Shown piece after piece: positions 25,298 to 33,086 of a DNA stretch of 64,000 nt (within the stretch, counting starts at the first letter, position 1; the number at the start of each line of letters is the position of its first letter). A program made the position numbers and the translations under genes. The notes under the pieces are model-generated. The model had not been told where the DNA came from. It did no database searches and saw only the letters and a list, made by a program, of their open reading frames with translations. Source of the stretch: Acidithiobacillus sp. (lineage in GTDB: Bacteria > Pseudomonadota > Gammaproteobacteria > Acidithiobacillales > Acidithiobacillaceae); NCBI RefSeq assembly GCF_023256195.1, contig NZ_JAGDWX010000023.1, positions 134,927 to 198,926 of the forward strand, written 5' to 3'.

Positions 25298-26550
25298 GCC
25301 CGCCCTCCATAGGGACAGGCCTGCCCTTCGACGTGGGCGCGGAAGTCCTCCTGGAAACTCTCCAATCCCGACAACACCGGCATGAGCGCTCCCGGCGCCA
25401 GAGCGCAGAAGCTGTTGGGCGCGATCTCTGCCCCCAGACTACGAATCTTGTCGATGTCGGCCATCTCGCCCTGCCCCTGCTCGATGCGTTGCAAAAGCCA
25501 CTGTATATAGGGTAGCCCCTCGCGGCAGGGTGTACAGAAACCGCAGGACTCGCGCGCGAAGAATCGGGTGGTAGCCAACAGAAAATCCACGGGACAATGT
25601 TGGTCGTCGAGGACGATGATTCCCCCCGTACCCAGCCGTGAGCCGATCTTGGCCATAGCATCGAAATGCATGGGGGTGTCGAATCGATCGGGCAGGACGA
25701 AGGGAGTCGATGATCCCCCAGGTAACACGCCGCGGATCCGCCGCCCGGACAAAGCGCCGCCGGCGTGGATTTCGAGAATCTCGCCCAAAGGAGTCCCCAT
25801 GGGCAGTTCAAAGACACCGGGCCGGCGTACCGGGCCACTGACGTTGTAGAGTTTGGTGCCCACGCCCCCGTGGACCCCCAGGGCGCGCCAGGCGTCGACG
25901 CCGAGGCGCAGAATGCCGGGTAACTGGGCAAAGGTCTCCGCATTGTTGACGGTGGTGGGTTTCAGCCACAGGCCTTGCTGGGCGATGTGGGGCGGCTTCT
26001 TGCGCGGGTTGGGGCGGCGCCCCTCGATCGCGTTGAGGATGGCCGAGTCCTCGCCGCAGATGTAACGGCCCAGGGACAGATGGAGGTCCAGGCGCAGTTC
26101 GCCGGCCGGCAATCGGCACAGCCCGGCATTTTGTACTGCCGTCAACGCCCGCCGTAATACAGTGGCGCCTTCGGCATATTCGCCGCGGATGAAGACGACG
26201 GCGTACTGAACCTCGAGGGCGTGGGCGGCGATGAGCATGCCTTCGAGGATCTGGTGGGGAGCGCCGAAGAGCAGGGCGCGATCCTTGAAACTGCCGGGCT
26301 CCGTCTCATCCAGGTTACAGACGAGGTAGCGCGGTGTGGGCGCGTCGAGCCCTCGTAGACGCCATTTCACGCCCGTCGGAAAGCCCGCCCCGCCGCAACC
26401 GCGCAGACCCGAGCGCTCCACCTCGGCGATGAGTTGCGCGGGCGACATGGCCAGCGCCCGTTGCAGCCCCTCGTAGCCGCCCTCATCGCGGTAGCGACTG
26501 AAATCCGCGGGATCCTTTGCGCCGAAGTAGCGACTGAGCAGTTGCATCAA
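25294..26550 (-). CDS. nuoF: Complex I subunit NuoF with altered nucleotide site, nuo-1
   Basis: 418 residues; the subunit that oxidises NADH through FMN. The N3 cluster ligands are complete (ESCGFCTPC and FCALAPGA). The nucleotide region deviates from the family: [11 protein letters not shown] is [11 protein letters not shown] (Cys52), CNADE is CNLDE (80-81), and [12 protein letters not shown] is SLGRYICGEDSA, so the second acidic residue of GEE is Asp168. In E. coli that glutamate (Glu183) affects the preference for NADH over NADPH. The tyrosine and first glutamate are kept, so a pyridine nucleotide is still likely. ATGA junctions with nuoE and nuoG. Confidence 0.92.
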   Translation of the reverse strand: MMQLLSRYFGAKDPADFSRYRDEGGYEGLQRALAMSPAQLIAEVERSGLRGCGGAGFPTGVKWRLRGLDAPTPRYLVCNLDETEPGSFKDRALLFGAPHQILEGMLIAAHALEVQYAVVFIRGEYAEGATVLRRALTAVQNAGLCRLPAGELRLDLHLSLGRYICGEDSAILNAIEGRRPNPRKKPPHIAQQGLWLKPTTVNNAETFAQLPGILRLGVDAWRALGVHGGVGTKLYNVSGPVRRPGVFELPMGTPLGEILEIHAGGALSGRRIRGVLPGGSSTPFVLPDRFDTPMHFDAMAKIGSRLGTGGIIVLDDQHCPVDFLLATTRFFARESCGFCTPCREGLPYIQWLLQRIEQGQGEMADIDKIRSLGAEIAPNSFCALAPGALMPVLSGLESFQEDFRAHVEGQACPYGGRA

Positions 26551-27044
26551 CGGTGCTCCCAGCTTGCCAGCAGCGCAACCAAGGCGTCGCCGTCGAATCC
26601 GCCCACGGCATGCCCGTCCACCAGGGCCGCCGGAGCCCGATCGCAGAGCCCCAAGCAGACATGGGGGAGAATGCTGTAGCTGCCCTCTTTGGCCACTTGC
26701 CCCAGGGTCACGCCGCTGATCTCCTCGGCCTGCCGCAAGAGCGAGTCGGCCCCCGCCAGGTGGCAGGAGACGCTGTCGCAGATGCGCAGCAGATGCCGTC
26801 CTGCCGGCCGGCGCAGAACCAAGGGATAGAAACTGCAGAGCTCTTCTACCTTCACCGGGGGCATTCCCGTCTGTTGCGCCGCGTAGAGCAGGGTGTCGTC
26901 GTCGATGTAGCCCAAGGCTTGTTGCAAGAGACGCAGCACATCGCTGATGGCCGCCTCACGCTGCGGCGCCTGCCGCAGATGTGCTTCGATCTCCGTACGA
27001 ACGGAGGACGGCAGACGATCAGCGATCGAGGTCGGCGAGGACAT
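26547..27044 (-). CDS. nuoE: Complex I subunit NuoE, nuo-1
   Basis: 165 residues, thioredoxin-like [2Fe-2S] subunit that pairs with NuoF. The N1a ligands are Cys89 and Cys94 (CDSVSC) and Cys130 and Cys134 (CLGLC). The helical N-terminus contains the family-typical LLQQALGYIDDDTL. The start lies 26 bp inside the end of nuoCD; a downstream start is conceivable, but none has a better ribosome site. Confidence 0.92.
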   Translation of the reverse strand: MSSPTSIADRLPSSVRTEIEAHLRQAPQREAAISDVLRLLQQALGYIDDDTLLYAAQQTGMPPVKVEELCSFYPLVLRRPAGRHLLRICDSVSCHLAGADSLLRQAEEISGVTLGQVAKEGSYSILPHVCLGLCDRAPAALVDGHAVGGFDGDALVALLASWEHR

Positions 27045-28716
27045 AGTCCAGGGATCCTATGGTAGCGATGAAATTGGGCAGGCTGAGACCGCGGCCGAGC
27101 TCGGTGATCATCTGCACGTGGGCGAAGGAACCGGTGCGTACTCGCAGGCGATAGGGCTTGGGGCCACCGTCGCTGACGACAAAGTATCCCAAGAGGCCGC
27201 GCGCCGACTCGCCCAGCCCCAAGGCCGAACCGGGCGGTGGGCCGAATTCGTCGGCCATCTGCTCGAAGTGGTGGATGAGGGTCTCGATGTCCAGCAGGGT
27301 CCGGTCCTTGGGCATGAGCGCCAGAGCTGCGTCGCTGGCCAGGGTCGGTCCCCCTGGGAGGATGTCCGCGAGCTGTCGCAGAATGCCGATACTCTCGCGG
27401 ATTTCGGCGATGTGCAGCCAGGTCCGAGTCCAGGCGTCGCCGGCTGTGGCTACCGGCACCGTAAACTCGACACCATCGTAGAGGCCATAGGGCGCTGCCT
27501 TGCGCAGGTCAAAGGCACGGCCGGTGCTGCGCAGAAGGATGCTGGTAGCGCACCAGCGTTCCGCCTGCTCCGCTGTGACTACCCCGACGCCTTCGGTACG
27601 GGCACGAAAGATGGGGTTATCCACGGTGAGCCGTTCGCTGTCCACGAGACCTTGCTCGACCCGTTGCAGGAGTGCGAGCAGATCGTCGCGCCAGCCAGCC
27701 GGAAGATCATCGGCCACCCCCCCGATGCGGAAAAACTGCGGGTGCAGGCGACCGCCCGTGAAGCGCTCCAGAAGCTCCAAGAGCCAGGCCCGGTCACGAA
27801 AGGCGTAAAAAGCCGGTCCCATGGTGCCGAGGTCGTTGCCGTAGCTGCCCAGCCACACCAGGTGCGAGCTGATGCGGCAGAGTTCGGCGAGCAAGGTGCG
27901 AATGCCCTCGGCACGTTCCGGAACGGTAATACCCGCCAGAGCCTCGACGGCGCGCAGGTAGGGCCACTCTCCCAGGACCCCGCCCAGATAATCCACGCGA
28001 TCGGTGTAGGGAATGAAATTGTGGAAGCTATGGCCCTCGGCAATCTTCTCTACCCCCCGGTGGTGGTAGCCGATGTCCGGGTCGACGGCGACGATGGTCT
28101 CGCCGCGCAGGCGCAGAATATAACGCAGAATGCCGTGGGTCCCGGGGTGATGCGGTCCGACATTGAGCACCATGGTCTCGCCGTCGTCCAATGGGCCCGC
28201 GTCGGGACTGCGCTGATATTGTTCCAGGAGCTCCTGCAGGTGGGCACGGTCGATGACGATGGCGGGCCGTTCGGTGGCGCGGATCGCTTCCTCCTTGCGC
28301 AGGGGGTGTCCTTGCCACTGGGGTGGCAGGAGCAGTCGACGAAGATCCGGGTGGCCGCTGAAATGCAGGCCGAAAAGATCGAAGACTTCGCGTTCGTACC
28401 AGTTGGCGTTGGCAAAAAGCGCCGTGACGGAAGGCGCCGTCTCCTGGCCGGCGGGCAGCGGCACGCGCAGGCGCAGAAACTCCGCCACGGCGTAATTGAA
28501 GAGGTGATAGATCAGGGTGAAGCTGCCACCCAAAGGCCTCTCGTCCACGGCCGTGAGGTCCCAGAGACAGCGATAGGGCTGCTGCCAGTCGTCGCGCAGG
28601 TAGCGCAGGCAGGGCAGCAGGCTTGCCACCGACAGCTTGAAGTCCAGACAATCGTCACAGGCGGCGGTGAAGGGTGTGGCCGAAAATTCCTTCTGCAGGG
28701 CTTCGGCCAAAAGCAT
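27019..28716 (-). CDS. nuoCD: Fused complex I subunit NuoCD, nuo-1
   Basis: 565 residues. NuoC forms the first 180 or so (YRCLWDLTAVDERPL, NWYEREVFDLFGLHFSGHPD), joined by a short linker to NuoD (VGPHHPGTHGILRYIL, DPDIGYHHRGVEK, PYTDRVDYLGG). In NuoD the quinone-binding histidine (GTHG) and tyrosine (RVDYLGG) are both present. Fusion of C and D is the E. coli arrangement; the second operon here has them apart. The start shares one base with the nuoB stop. Confidence 0.94.
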   Translation of the reverse strand: MLLAEALQKEFSATPFTAACDDCLDFKLSVASLLPCLRYLRDDWQQPYRCLWDLTAVDERPLGGSFTLIYHLFNYAVAEFLRLRVPLPAGQETAPSVTALFANANWYEREVFDLFGLHFSGHPDLRRLLLPPQWQGHPLRKEEAIRATERPAIVIDRAHLQELLEQYQRSPDAGPLDDGETMVLNVGPHHPGTHGILRYILRLRGETIVAVDPDIGYHHRGVEKIAEGHSFHNFIPYTDRVDYLGGVLGEWPYLRAVEALAGITVPERAEGIRTLLAELCRISSHLVWLGSYGNDLGTMGPAFYAFRDRAWLLELLERFTGGRLHPQFFRIGGVADDLPAGWRDDLLALLQRVEQGLVDSERLTVDNPIFRARTEGVGVVTAEQAERWCATSILLRSTGRAFDLRKAAPYGLYDGVEFTVPVATAGDAWTRTWLHIAEIRESIGILRQLADILPGGPTLASDAALALMPKDRTLLDIETLIHHFEQMADEFGPPPGSALGLGESARGLLGYFVVSDGGPKPYRLRVRTGSFAHVQMITELGRGLSLPNFIATIGSLDYVLADLDR

Positions 28717-29204
28717 CAGAGCTCCTCACGCGCCACGACCCGTGCCGGCCGCCGACGAATCTTGCGCTGCAAGAGCAGAAGCCCCTCGGTGAGCGCCTCC
28801 GGACGCGGCGGACAGCCCGGTACGTAGACGTCCACCGGCAGGATCTGGTCCAGTCCCTGGATGACGCTGTAAACGTCGTACATGCCCCCGGAATTGGCGC
28901 AGGAGCCCATGGAAATGACCCACTTGGGTTCGAGCATCTGTTCGTAGACCTCGACGATCATGGGCGCCATCTTGGCGAAGACGGTGCCGGAGCAGATGAG
29001 CACATCGGCCTGCCGCGGCGACGAGCGCAGGACCTCGGCGCCGAAGCGGGCGATGTCGTGGCGCGGCGTAACCGCTGCCACCATCTCTATGAAACAGCAG
29101 GAGGTACCAAAATTGAGGGGCCACAAGGAACCGGCCCGGCTCCAGGCGATCAGCTCATCCAGCTTACCCGCCAGCAGCGACAGCGGACCTCGGGTCAAGG
29201 CCAT
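28716..29204 (-). CDS. nuoB: Complex I subunit NuoB, nuo-1
   Basis: About 162 residues. It holds cluster N2, the last electron carrier before quinone: adjacent cysteines in TSCCFIEM, then GSCANSGG and PGCPPRPEA. The N-terminal helix [17 protein letters not shown] contacts the membrane arm. An ATG seven codons upstream (29225) is in frame; the ATG at 29204 has a better G-rich site before it. It overlaps the nuoA end by 10 bp. Confidence 0.94.
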   Translation of the reverse strand: MALTRGPLSLLAGKLDELIAWSRAGSLWPLNFGTSCCFIEMVAAVTPRHDIARFGAEVLRSSPRQADVLICSGTVFAKMAPMIVEVYEQMLEPKWVISMGSCANSGGMYDVYSVIQGLDQILPVDVYVPGCPPRPEALTEGLLLLQRKIRRRPARVVAREEL

Positions 29205-29554
29205 CGCAGAGCCCCCATCCGCCACTCGTAGACCCAGCCCAAGCCGAGAATGCCGATAAAAATCAATCCACCCACGACCGCGTCCAGGGAAAGACCGTGG
29301 AAGGCCACCGCCCAGGCGAAGAGGAAGGCGCCCTCCAGTTCAAAGACCAGAAAGGACACCGCCAGCAGGTAGAAGGCCACCTGCAATGGCGGGTGGGAGC
29401 GACTGCCGCGACCGAGACCACTTTCGAAGGGAATGTCCTGGTTCTGACCGCTTCGATGCGGACCCAGGCGCCTTGCCAGCAGGAGCAAGGCAGCGAGAAT
29501 GAGGATCACGAGGATGGCAAACAGACCCACGCGCCCCCCATCGCTCCATTGCAT
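29195..29554 (-). CDS. nuoA: Complex I subunit NuoA, nuo-1
   Basis: 119 residues, three helices, first gene of the nuo-1 operon. The flexible loop [14 protein letters not shown] after the first helix and the acidic second helix [12 protein letters not shown] are present; the usual FD-x-E of helix two is FE-x-E here, a conservative change. The ATG at 29554 has GGGAGGACAGGGCC upstream. Confidence 0.92.
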   Translation of the reverse strand: MQWSDGGRVGLFAILVILILAALLLLARRLGPHRSGQNQDIPFESGLGRGSRSHPPLQVAFYLLAVSFLVFELEGAFLFAWAVAFHGLSLDAVVGGLIFIGILGLGWVYEWRMGALRWP

Positions 29555-29596
29555 CGGCCCTGTCCTCCCGTCGTCCCAAAATGCGCTACAGTAAAA

Positions 29597-29624
29597 AGTG
29601 TAGTCTGAGAACCCGGCACTGCAA
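29597..29624 (-). promoter_or_regulatory. Candidate nuo-1 promoter
   Basis: On the minus strand TTGCAG (29624-29619) and TACACT (29602-29597) are 16 bp apart, about 43 bp before the nuoA ATG. No FNR-type box was seen nearby. Confidence 0.4.
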
Positions 29625-29712
29625 GAAGACGTAGCCCCCGTTCCCAGACCGAACTACCGCACGTCGACGCTGTCGCCTGCCGCTGGTGTCGCGCAAGGCG
29701 AGGAGGTGGATT

Positions 29713-30018
29713 ATGGAGATGTGGGAAGATCCTGCGGTGCTGGACCGCATCCTGGATTACCTCGACGCGCACCAGTTTCTGGCCAGTTTCACCAGTATGG
29801 GCGGGGTCGCCCTGCGGCAAGGCGCCCACTGCCACTGCAGCGAGCCCCGGCGTGTGGGGGACGATCTGGACCTGCGCTGTGAGGTGAGCTTCGAGGAACT
29901 CGTCGGCTACGGCGCCGCCGCAGCCCAGCGTCTGCGCCAGAGTGGCGAGGTGCATCTGCGCCTCGATGCTGCGGGACGGGTCAAGGACGCCTGGCTCTGT
30001 CGCCCCGATTCGTGCTGA
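29713..30018 (+). CDS. Small hypothetical protein
   Basis: 101 residues, no signal peptide, no domain I recognise. It begins MEMWEDPAVLDRILDYLDAH, has a HCHC pair near residues 38-41 and further cysteines in LRCEVSF and LCRPDSC at the very end, so metal binding is conceivable. The ATG at 29713 is set by GAGGAGG 8 nt before it; an in-frame GTG at 29686 lacks such a site. It is divergent from nuo-1 nuoA and followed by a likely terminator, so it is probably a single-gene transcript. Confidence 0.6.
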   Translation: MEMWEDPAVLDRILDYLDAHQFLASFTSMGGVALRQGAHCHCSEPRRVGDDLDLRCEVSFEELVGYGAAAAQRLRQSGEVHLRLDAAGRVKDAWLCRPDSC

Positions 30019-30035
30019 ACGGACTTTCGAGGCGG

Positions 30036-30056
30036 ATGCCTCAGGGCATACTTTTT
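30036..30056 (+). terminator. Possible terminator after the small hypothetical gene
   Basis: ATGCC and GGCAT form a five-pair stem around a TCAG loop (30036-30049), followed by ACTTTTT. It lies 18 nt after the upstream stop codon. An overlapping GAGGC/GCCTC hairpin could compete. Confidence 0.45.
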
Positions 30057-30171
30057 GCGCGCTTTGCCGTAGAATATTTCGGTAAAGGGCCGTGGGGCCC
30101 GGAACAGGGCAGTCGGTCATCGACTGGAGTGTGGGACTGCCTGCGAATCATCGACCGGGAGGTTGTGCGTC

Positions 30172-31023
30172 ATGCTTTATCCGGAATTGTTCAAATCCCT
30201 TGAGGCCGCGCGCTGGAACATGGAAAAGGACATCCCCTGGGATGACTTCGACGCCGCGCTCATCACCGACGAACAATTGCAGACCATCAAGATGAACGCC
30301 ATCACCGAGTGGTCGGCGCTGCCGGCGACGGAGATGTTCCTGCGGGACAATCGCGACGATTCCGATTTTTCCGCCTTCATGTCCATCTGGTTCTACGAGG
30401 AACAGAAGCACGCCCTGGTGCTCATGGAGTACCTGCGGCGCTTTGCGCCTCAGTACGTACCCACGGAAGAAGAGCTGCATCGCGTGCGTTTCGAATTCGA
30501 TCCCGCTCCGGCCCTGGAGACCCTCATGCTCCACTTCTGCGGCGAGATCCGCCTGACCCATTGGTACAAGGCGGCGGCCCAGTGGCACACGGAGCCCGTC
30601 ATCAAGGCCATCTACGAGACCTTGTCCAAGGACGAGGCGCGGCACGCCGGGATCTATCTCAAGTACATGCGGCGAGCCATCGATCGCATCGGCGACCAGG
30701 CCCGGCTGGCCTTCGCCAAGATCGGTGTACTGATGGCCAATACCAAGACCGCCAAGGCCCTGCATCCCACCAATCTGCACGTCAACAAGGATATGTACCC
30801 CCAGGACAGCGTGCAGAGCCATCTGCCCGATCCGGGTTGGCTGGAGCGCTGGCTCGATACCCAGATCCATTTCGACAGTATCTGGGAAGGTAAGGTGGTC
30901 AATGGCATCCTGCGCAATCTCTCGACCCTGCTGGATACCCCCATCCGCACGGCCAAGGACCTCAGTCGCTATCGCAAGGAGATGAGCACGCAGGCGCGGG
31001 ACGGTCAGTTGGCTCCCAGTTGA
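30172..31023 (+). CDS. Ferritin-like di-iron protein
   Basis: 283 residues of a ferritin-like fold. Two carboxylate-histidine motifs are visible: FYEEQKHALVLMEYLRRF (E-E-x-x-H) and LSKDEARHAGIYL (D-E-x-R-H), with further glutamates in AITEWSALPATEM and HFCGEIRLTHWY as in four-helix di-iron oxygenases and acyl-ACP desaturases. The substrate is unknown; similar proteins are common in beta- and gamma-proteobacteria and are often simply called ferritin-like. There is no signal peptide, so it is cytoplasmic. The ATG at 30172 has GGGAGG 9 nt upstream, better than the in-frame start three codons before it. Confidence 0.78.
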   Translation: MLYPELFKSLEAARWNMEKDIPWDDFDAALITDEQLQTIKMNAITEWSALPATEMFLRDNRDDSDFSAFMSIWFYEEQKHALVLMEYLRRFAPQYVPTEEELHRVRFEFDPAPALETLMLHFCGEIRLTHWYKAAAQWHTEPVIKAIYETLSKDEARHAGIYLKYMRRAIDRIGDQARLAFAKIGVLMANTKTAKALHPTNLHVNKDMYPQDSVQSHLPDPGWLERWLDTQIHFDSIWEGKVVNGILRNLSTLLDTPIRTAKDLSRYRKEMSTQARDGQLAPS

Positions 31024-31038
31024 GGCGCTCATTTCAGT

Positions 31039-31056
31039 CGTCGCCGTTTGGCGACG
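31039..31056 (+). other. Strong hairpin after the ferritin-like gene
   Basis: CGTCGCC and GGCGACG form a perfect seven-pair stem around GTTT, 16 nt past the stop codon. There is no T run behind it, so it may stabilise the 3' end or mark a Rho-dependent stop rather than act as an intrinsic terminator. The rest of the 203-bp gap to the next gene showed nothing clear. Confidence 0.4.
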
Positions 31057-31226
31057 GAATTGCTCCGGTATCTCTGCTCGAGTGCCGGAAACTGCGGAAA
31101 AAAACCGACACTCTACCCCGAGAATGAAGGAACTTCGGGCTGTGGTACTGTCGGGTCTGATTCTTGCTTAAAGTCCGAAGAGCTCGACAGCGGTGTCGGT
31201 CGCTCAATCGTCCATGGAGAAGCGCA

Positions 31227-31586
31227 ATGTTCCGTAAAATTTTTCTGGTGCTGTGTGTGGCCGGCCTCGCCGGCTGTGCCAACAATCCCTACGGTAGTCC
31301 CTATGGATACGGCTACGGCAATAACAGTGGCTTCAGCAACAATCCGACTACGGACACAGCGGCGGGAGCGGCCTTGGGCGCCGTTGCCGGTGCGGTGGTC
31401 GGTAATCAGACGGGCAGTCCGCTGGCTGGTGCGGCCATCGGCGCTGGGCTGGGTGGTCTTGCGGGCTACGCCATCTCCCGTCAGAGCCAGCAGTCCACAC
31501 CCAACTGTCCTTCGGGCTACAACTGCACGCCGACCACGCCGCCGCCCAGTTGCCCGCCAGGCTATAGCTGCACTCCCAATTACTGA
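31227..31586 (+). CDS. Glycine-zipper lipoprotein with Cys-rich repeats
   Basis: 119 residues. Lipoprotein signal with lipobox LAGC (Cys17), then a Gly/Tyr/Asn-rich linker (GSPYGYGYGNNSG), a glycine-zipper pair (AGAALGAVAGAVVGN, AGAAIGAGLGGLAG) and a C-terminal part with a repeated C-P-x-G-Y-x-C-T-P unit (CPSGYNCTP and CPPGYSCTP). The paired cysteines would be oxidised in the periplasm. Function unknown; probably outer membrane. The ATG at 31227 follows GGAGAAGCGCA; earlier in-frame starts add a non-signal extension. Confidence 0.75.
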   Translation: MFRKIFLVLCVAGLAGCANNPYGSPYGYGYGNNSGFSNNPTTDTAAGAALGAVAGAVVGNQTGSPLAGAAIGAGLGGLAGYAISRQSQQSTPNCPSGYNCTPTTPPPSCPPGYSCTPNY

Positions 31587-31601
31587 GCAAAGCTTGGCAT
31601 T

Positions 31602-32045
31602 TTGAGGGAAGGCGCACACGACCCCCTGCCACCTTGGTCCAGTCTGGAGCTTGCTGCCCGTCTCCACTGGGCCCTCAGCCCCGAGCTTCCCGCCCCATAT
31701 CGGCAAGCCCTGCTCAGGGAACAGTGGGTACAGACGCGCTGTTACTTTGCTCGGCGGGCCGACCTGACGCCCGCCGAGGTGGCGCACTTCTGCCAAGATC
31801 CCGACTACGTGGTGCGACTGTGCATGGCTAAGCGGCCGGATCTTTTGCCGGAGCAGGTGGAGTCCCTCTGTCGAGACAAGGATCCCAATGTGCGCTACGC
31901 CGTAGCACGCAATGCCTTGCTGACGCCAGAGCAACGCCAGCAGTTGCAGGAGGATGCCGACGAGCTCGTACGCCAAGCCGCGAAAAAAGGGCCGCGCGTG
32001 AGCCAGACGCGTTGCCGCCCGGGACAGGTGCCTTTGTACCGATAA
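31602..32045 (+). CDS. LRV (leucine-rich repeat variant) protein
   Basis: 147 residues, starting from a TTG. From about residue 55 it has tandem 24-residue LRV-type repeats: LTPAEVAHFCQDPDYVVRLCM, LLPEQVESLCRDKDPNVRYAV and LLTPEQRQQLQEDADELVRQ. The D-P-x-x-x-V-R signature is clear. In the Azotobacter LRV protein an N-terminal cysteine cluster binds [4Fe-4S]; here cysteines sit at TRCYFARR, HFC, RLC and SLC, so a cluster is possible but not shown. It is 15 nt downstream of the lipoprotein gene and probably co-transcribed. The start is uncertain. Confidence 0.6.
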   Translation: MREGAHDPLPPWSSLELAARLHWALSPELPAPYRQALLREQWVQTRCYFARRADLTPAEVAHFCQDPDYVVRLCMAKRPDLLPEQVESLCRDKDPNVRYAVARNALLTPEQRQQLQEDADELVRQAAKKGPRVSQTRCRPGQVPLYR

Positions 32046-32221
32046 GAGGGTACCTCCCCCATCGCTTAGCGACGCGTGGAGACTCCGGCCGTGGGCTCGC
32101 ATCGTGCGCGTCCAGGGTGGCTCACAGATTTCTCCGTTGGAAGTTCGGAAGGCAGGCGCTATCCGACAGAAGATCTTCTTCAGGAAAACGTCATACTTGG
32201 GGGGGATCCGCGGTCCGGCGG

Positions 32222-32243
32222 AAAAAATAGGACGGGGTGCCGT
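32222..32243 (-). terminator. Weak terminator-like element after tRNA-Pro
   Basis: On the minus strand ACGG-CACC-CCGT forms a short stem eight nt past the tRNA CCA end, followed after CCTA by a run of six T. Only four pairs, so support is modest. Confidence 0.3.
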
Positions 32244-32249
32244 GCTATG

Positions 32250-32328
<79 letters not shown>

Positions 32329-32341
32329 CGAGTCCTGCACT

Positions 32342-32803
32342 CTACTTGGAACGGCCGTCGCCGTCAATCGCTCCCCGACAGAGCTGCAGCAGTTGCCCGA
32401 GCTCGTGCCGCAGAAATCGCAAGCGTTGTGGCCAGGGTGTCTTCTCGCTCGGACTCACAAGATCGTCCATTCCCAGACTGAGCTGATCCGGGTGGCTGCC
32501 AGCGTTCTCCTGGACGCGCGGTTCCTGCAAGCGATCTCGGGCGCCGTGGATGGTGTAGCCCTCGCCATAGAGCAGTTGCCGGATGGCACGGGCCAGGAGG
32601 AGGTCGTGTTTCTGATAGTAGCGGCGGTTGCCGCGTCTTTTGAGCGGGCGCAACTGCGGGAATTCCTGTTCCCAGTAGCGCAGTACGTGCGCCTTCACAC
32701 CACAGAGTTGCGCCGCCTCACTGATGGAGAAGTAGCGTTTGTCGGGGATATCGGGCAGTGGTTCCAGCTTGCCCGTTTTAGCTTTGCTGCTCGGACCTGC
32801 CAT
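32342..32803 (-). CDS. MerR-family regulator downstream of ihfA
   Basis: 153 residues. The N-terminal MerR winged helix is clear ([27 protein letters not shown], then RRGNRRYY). No metal-binding cysteine loop occurs, and the C-terminal half after residue 95 is low in similarity to known effector domains. This MerR gene is found right after ihfA in a very large number of proteobacteria, and its targets are not known. Its start overlaps the ihfA 3' end by 26 bp. Confidence 0.9.
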   Translation of the reverse strand: MAGPSSKAKTGKLEPLPDIPDKRYFSISEAAQLCGVKAHVLRYWEQEFPQLRPLKRRGNRRYYQKHDLLLARAIRQLLYGEGYTIHGARDRLQEPRVQENAGSHPDQLSLGMDDLVSPSEKTPWPQRLRFLRHELGQLLQLCRGAIDGDGRSK

Positions 32804-33077
32804 TTACATAGGCCTTGAGCTTTTGGCTGGGGTGGAAGGTCACCACTCGGCGGGCGGTAATGGTGATTTCCACTCCCGTCTTCGGATTTCGGCCCGGACG
32901 GGGATTCTTTTCGCGCAGGGTGAAGTTGCCAAAGCCCGATAGCTTGACCTCTTCTCCGCGCGCCAGGGTTTCCCGGATGCTGTCAAAAAAGGATTCGACG
33001 ATACCTTTGGCCTCACGTTTATTCAGGCCCATGGTATCGAAGAGCATATCTACGATCTCCGCTTTGGTCACCGCCAT
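32778..33077 (-). CDS. ihfA: Integration host factor subunit alpha
   Basis: 99 residues, normal length. DNA-bending HU/IHF family: N-terminal helices [22 protein letters not shown], the [23 protein letters not shown] arm whose proline intercalates in DNA, and the [14 protein letters not shown] end. It works as a heterodimer with IhfB, encoded elsewhere. It follows pheT closely (9 bp), as in E. coli. Confidence 0.96.
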   Translation of the reverse strand: MAVTKAEIVDMLFDTMGLNKREAKGIVESFFDSIRETLARGEEVKLSGFGNFTLREKNPRPGRNPKTGVEITITARRVVTFHPSQKLKAYVNGRSEQQS

Positions 33078-33086
33078 GTTTCACCC

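Noticed and set aside
26947-28827. 626-codon plus-strand frame opposite nuoCD
   Set aside because: Shadow of the conserved nuoCD gene; no domain and no start signal.
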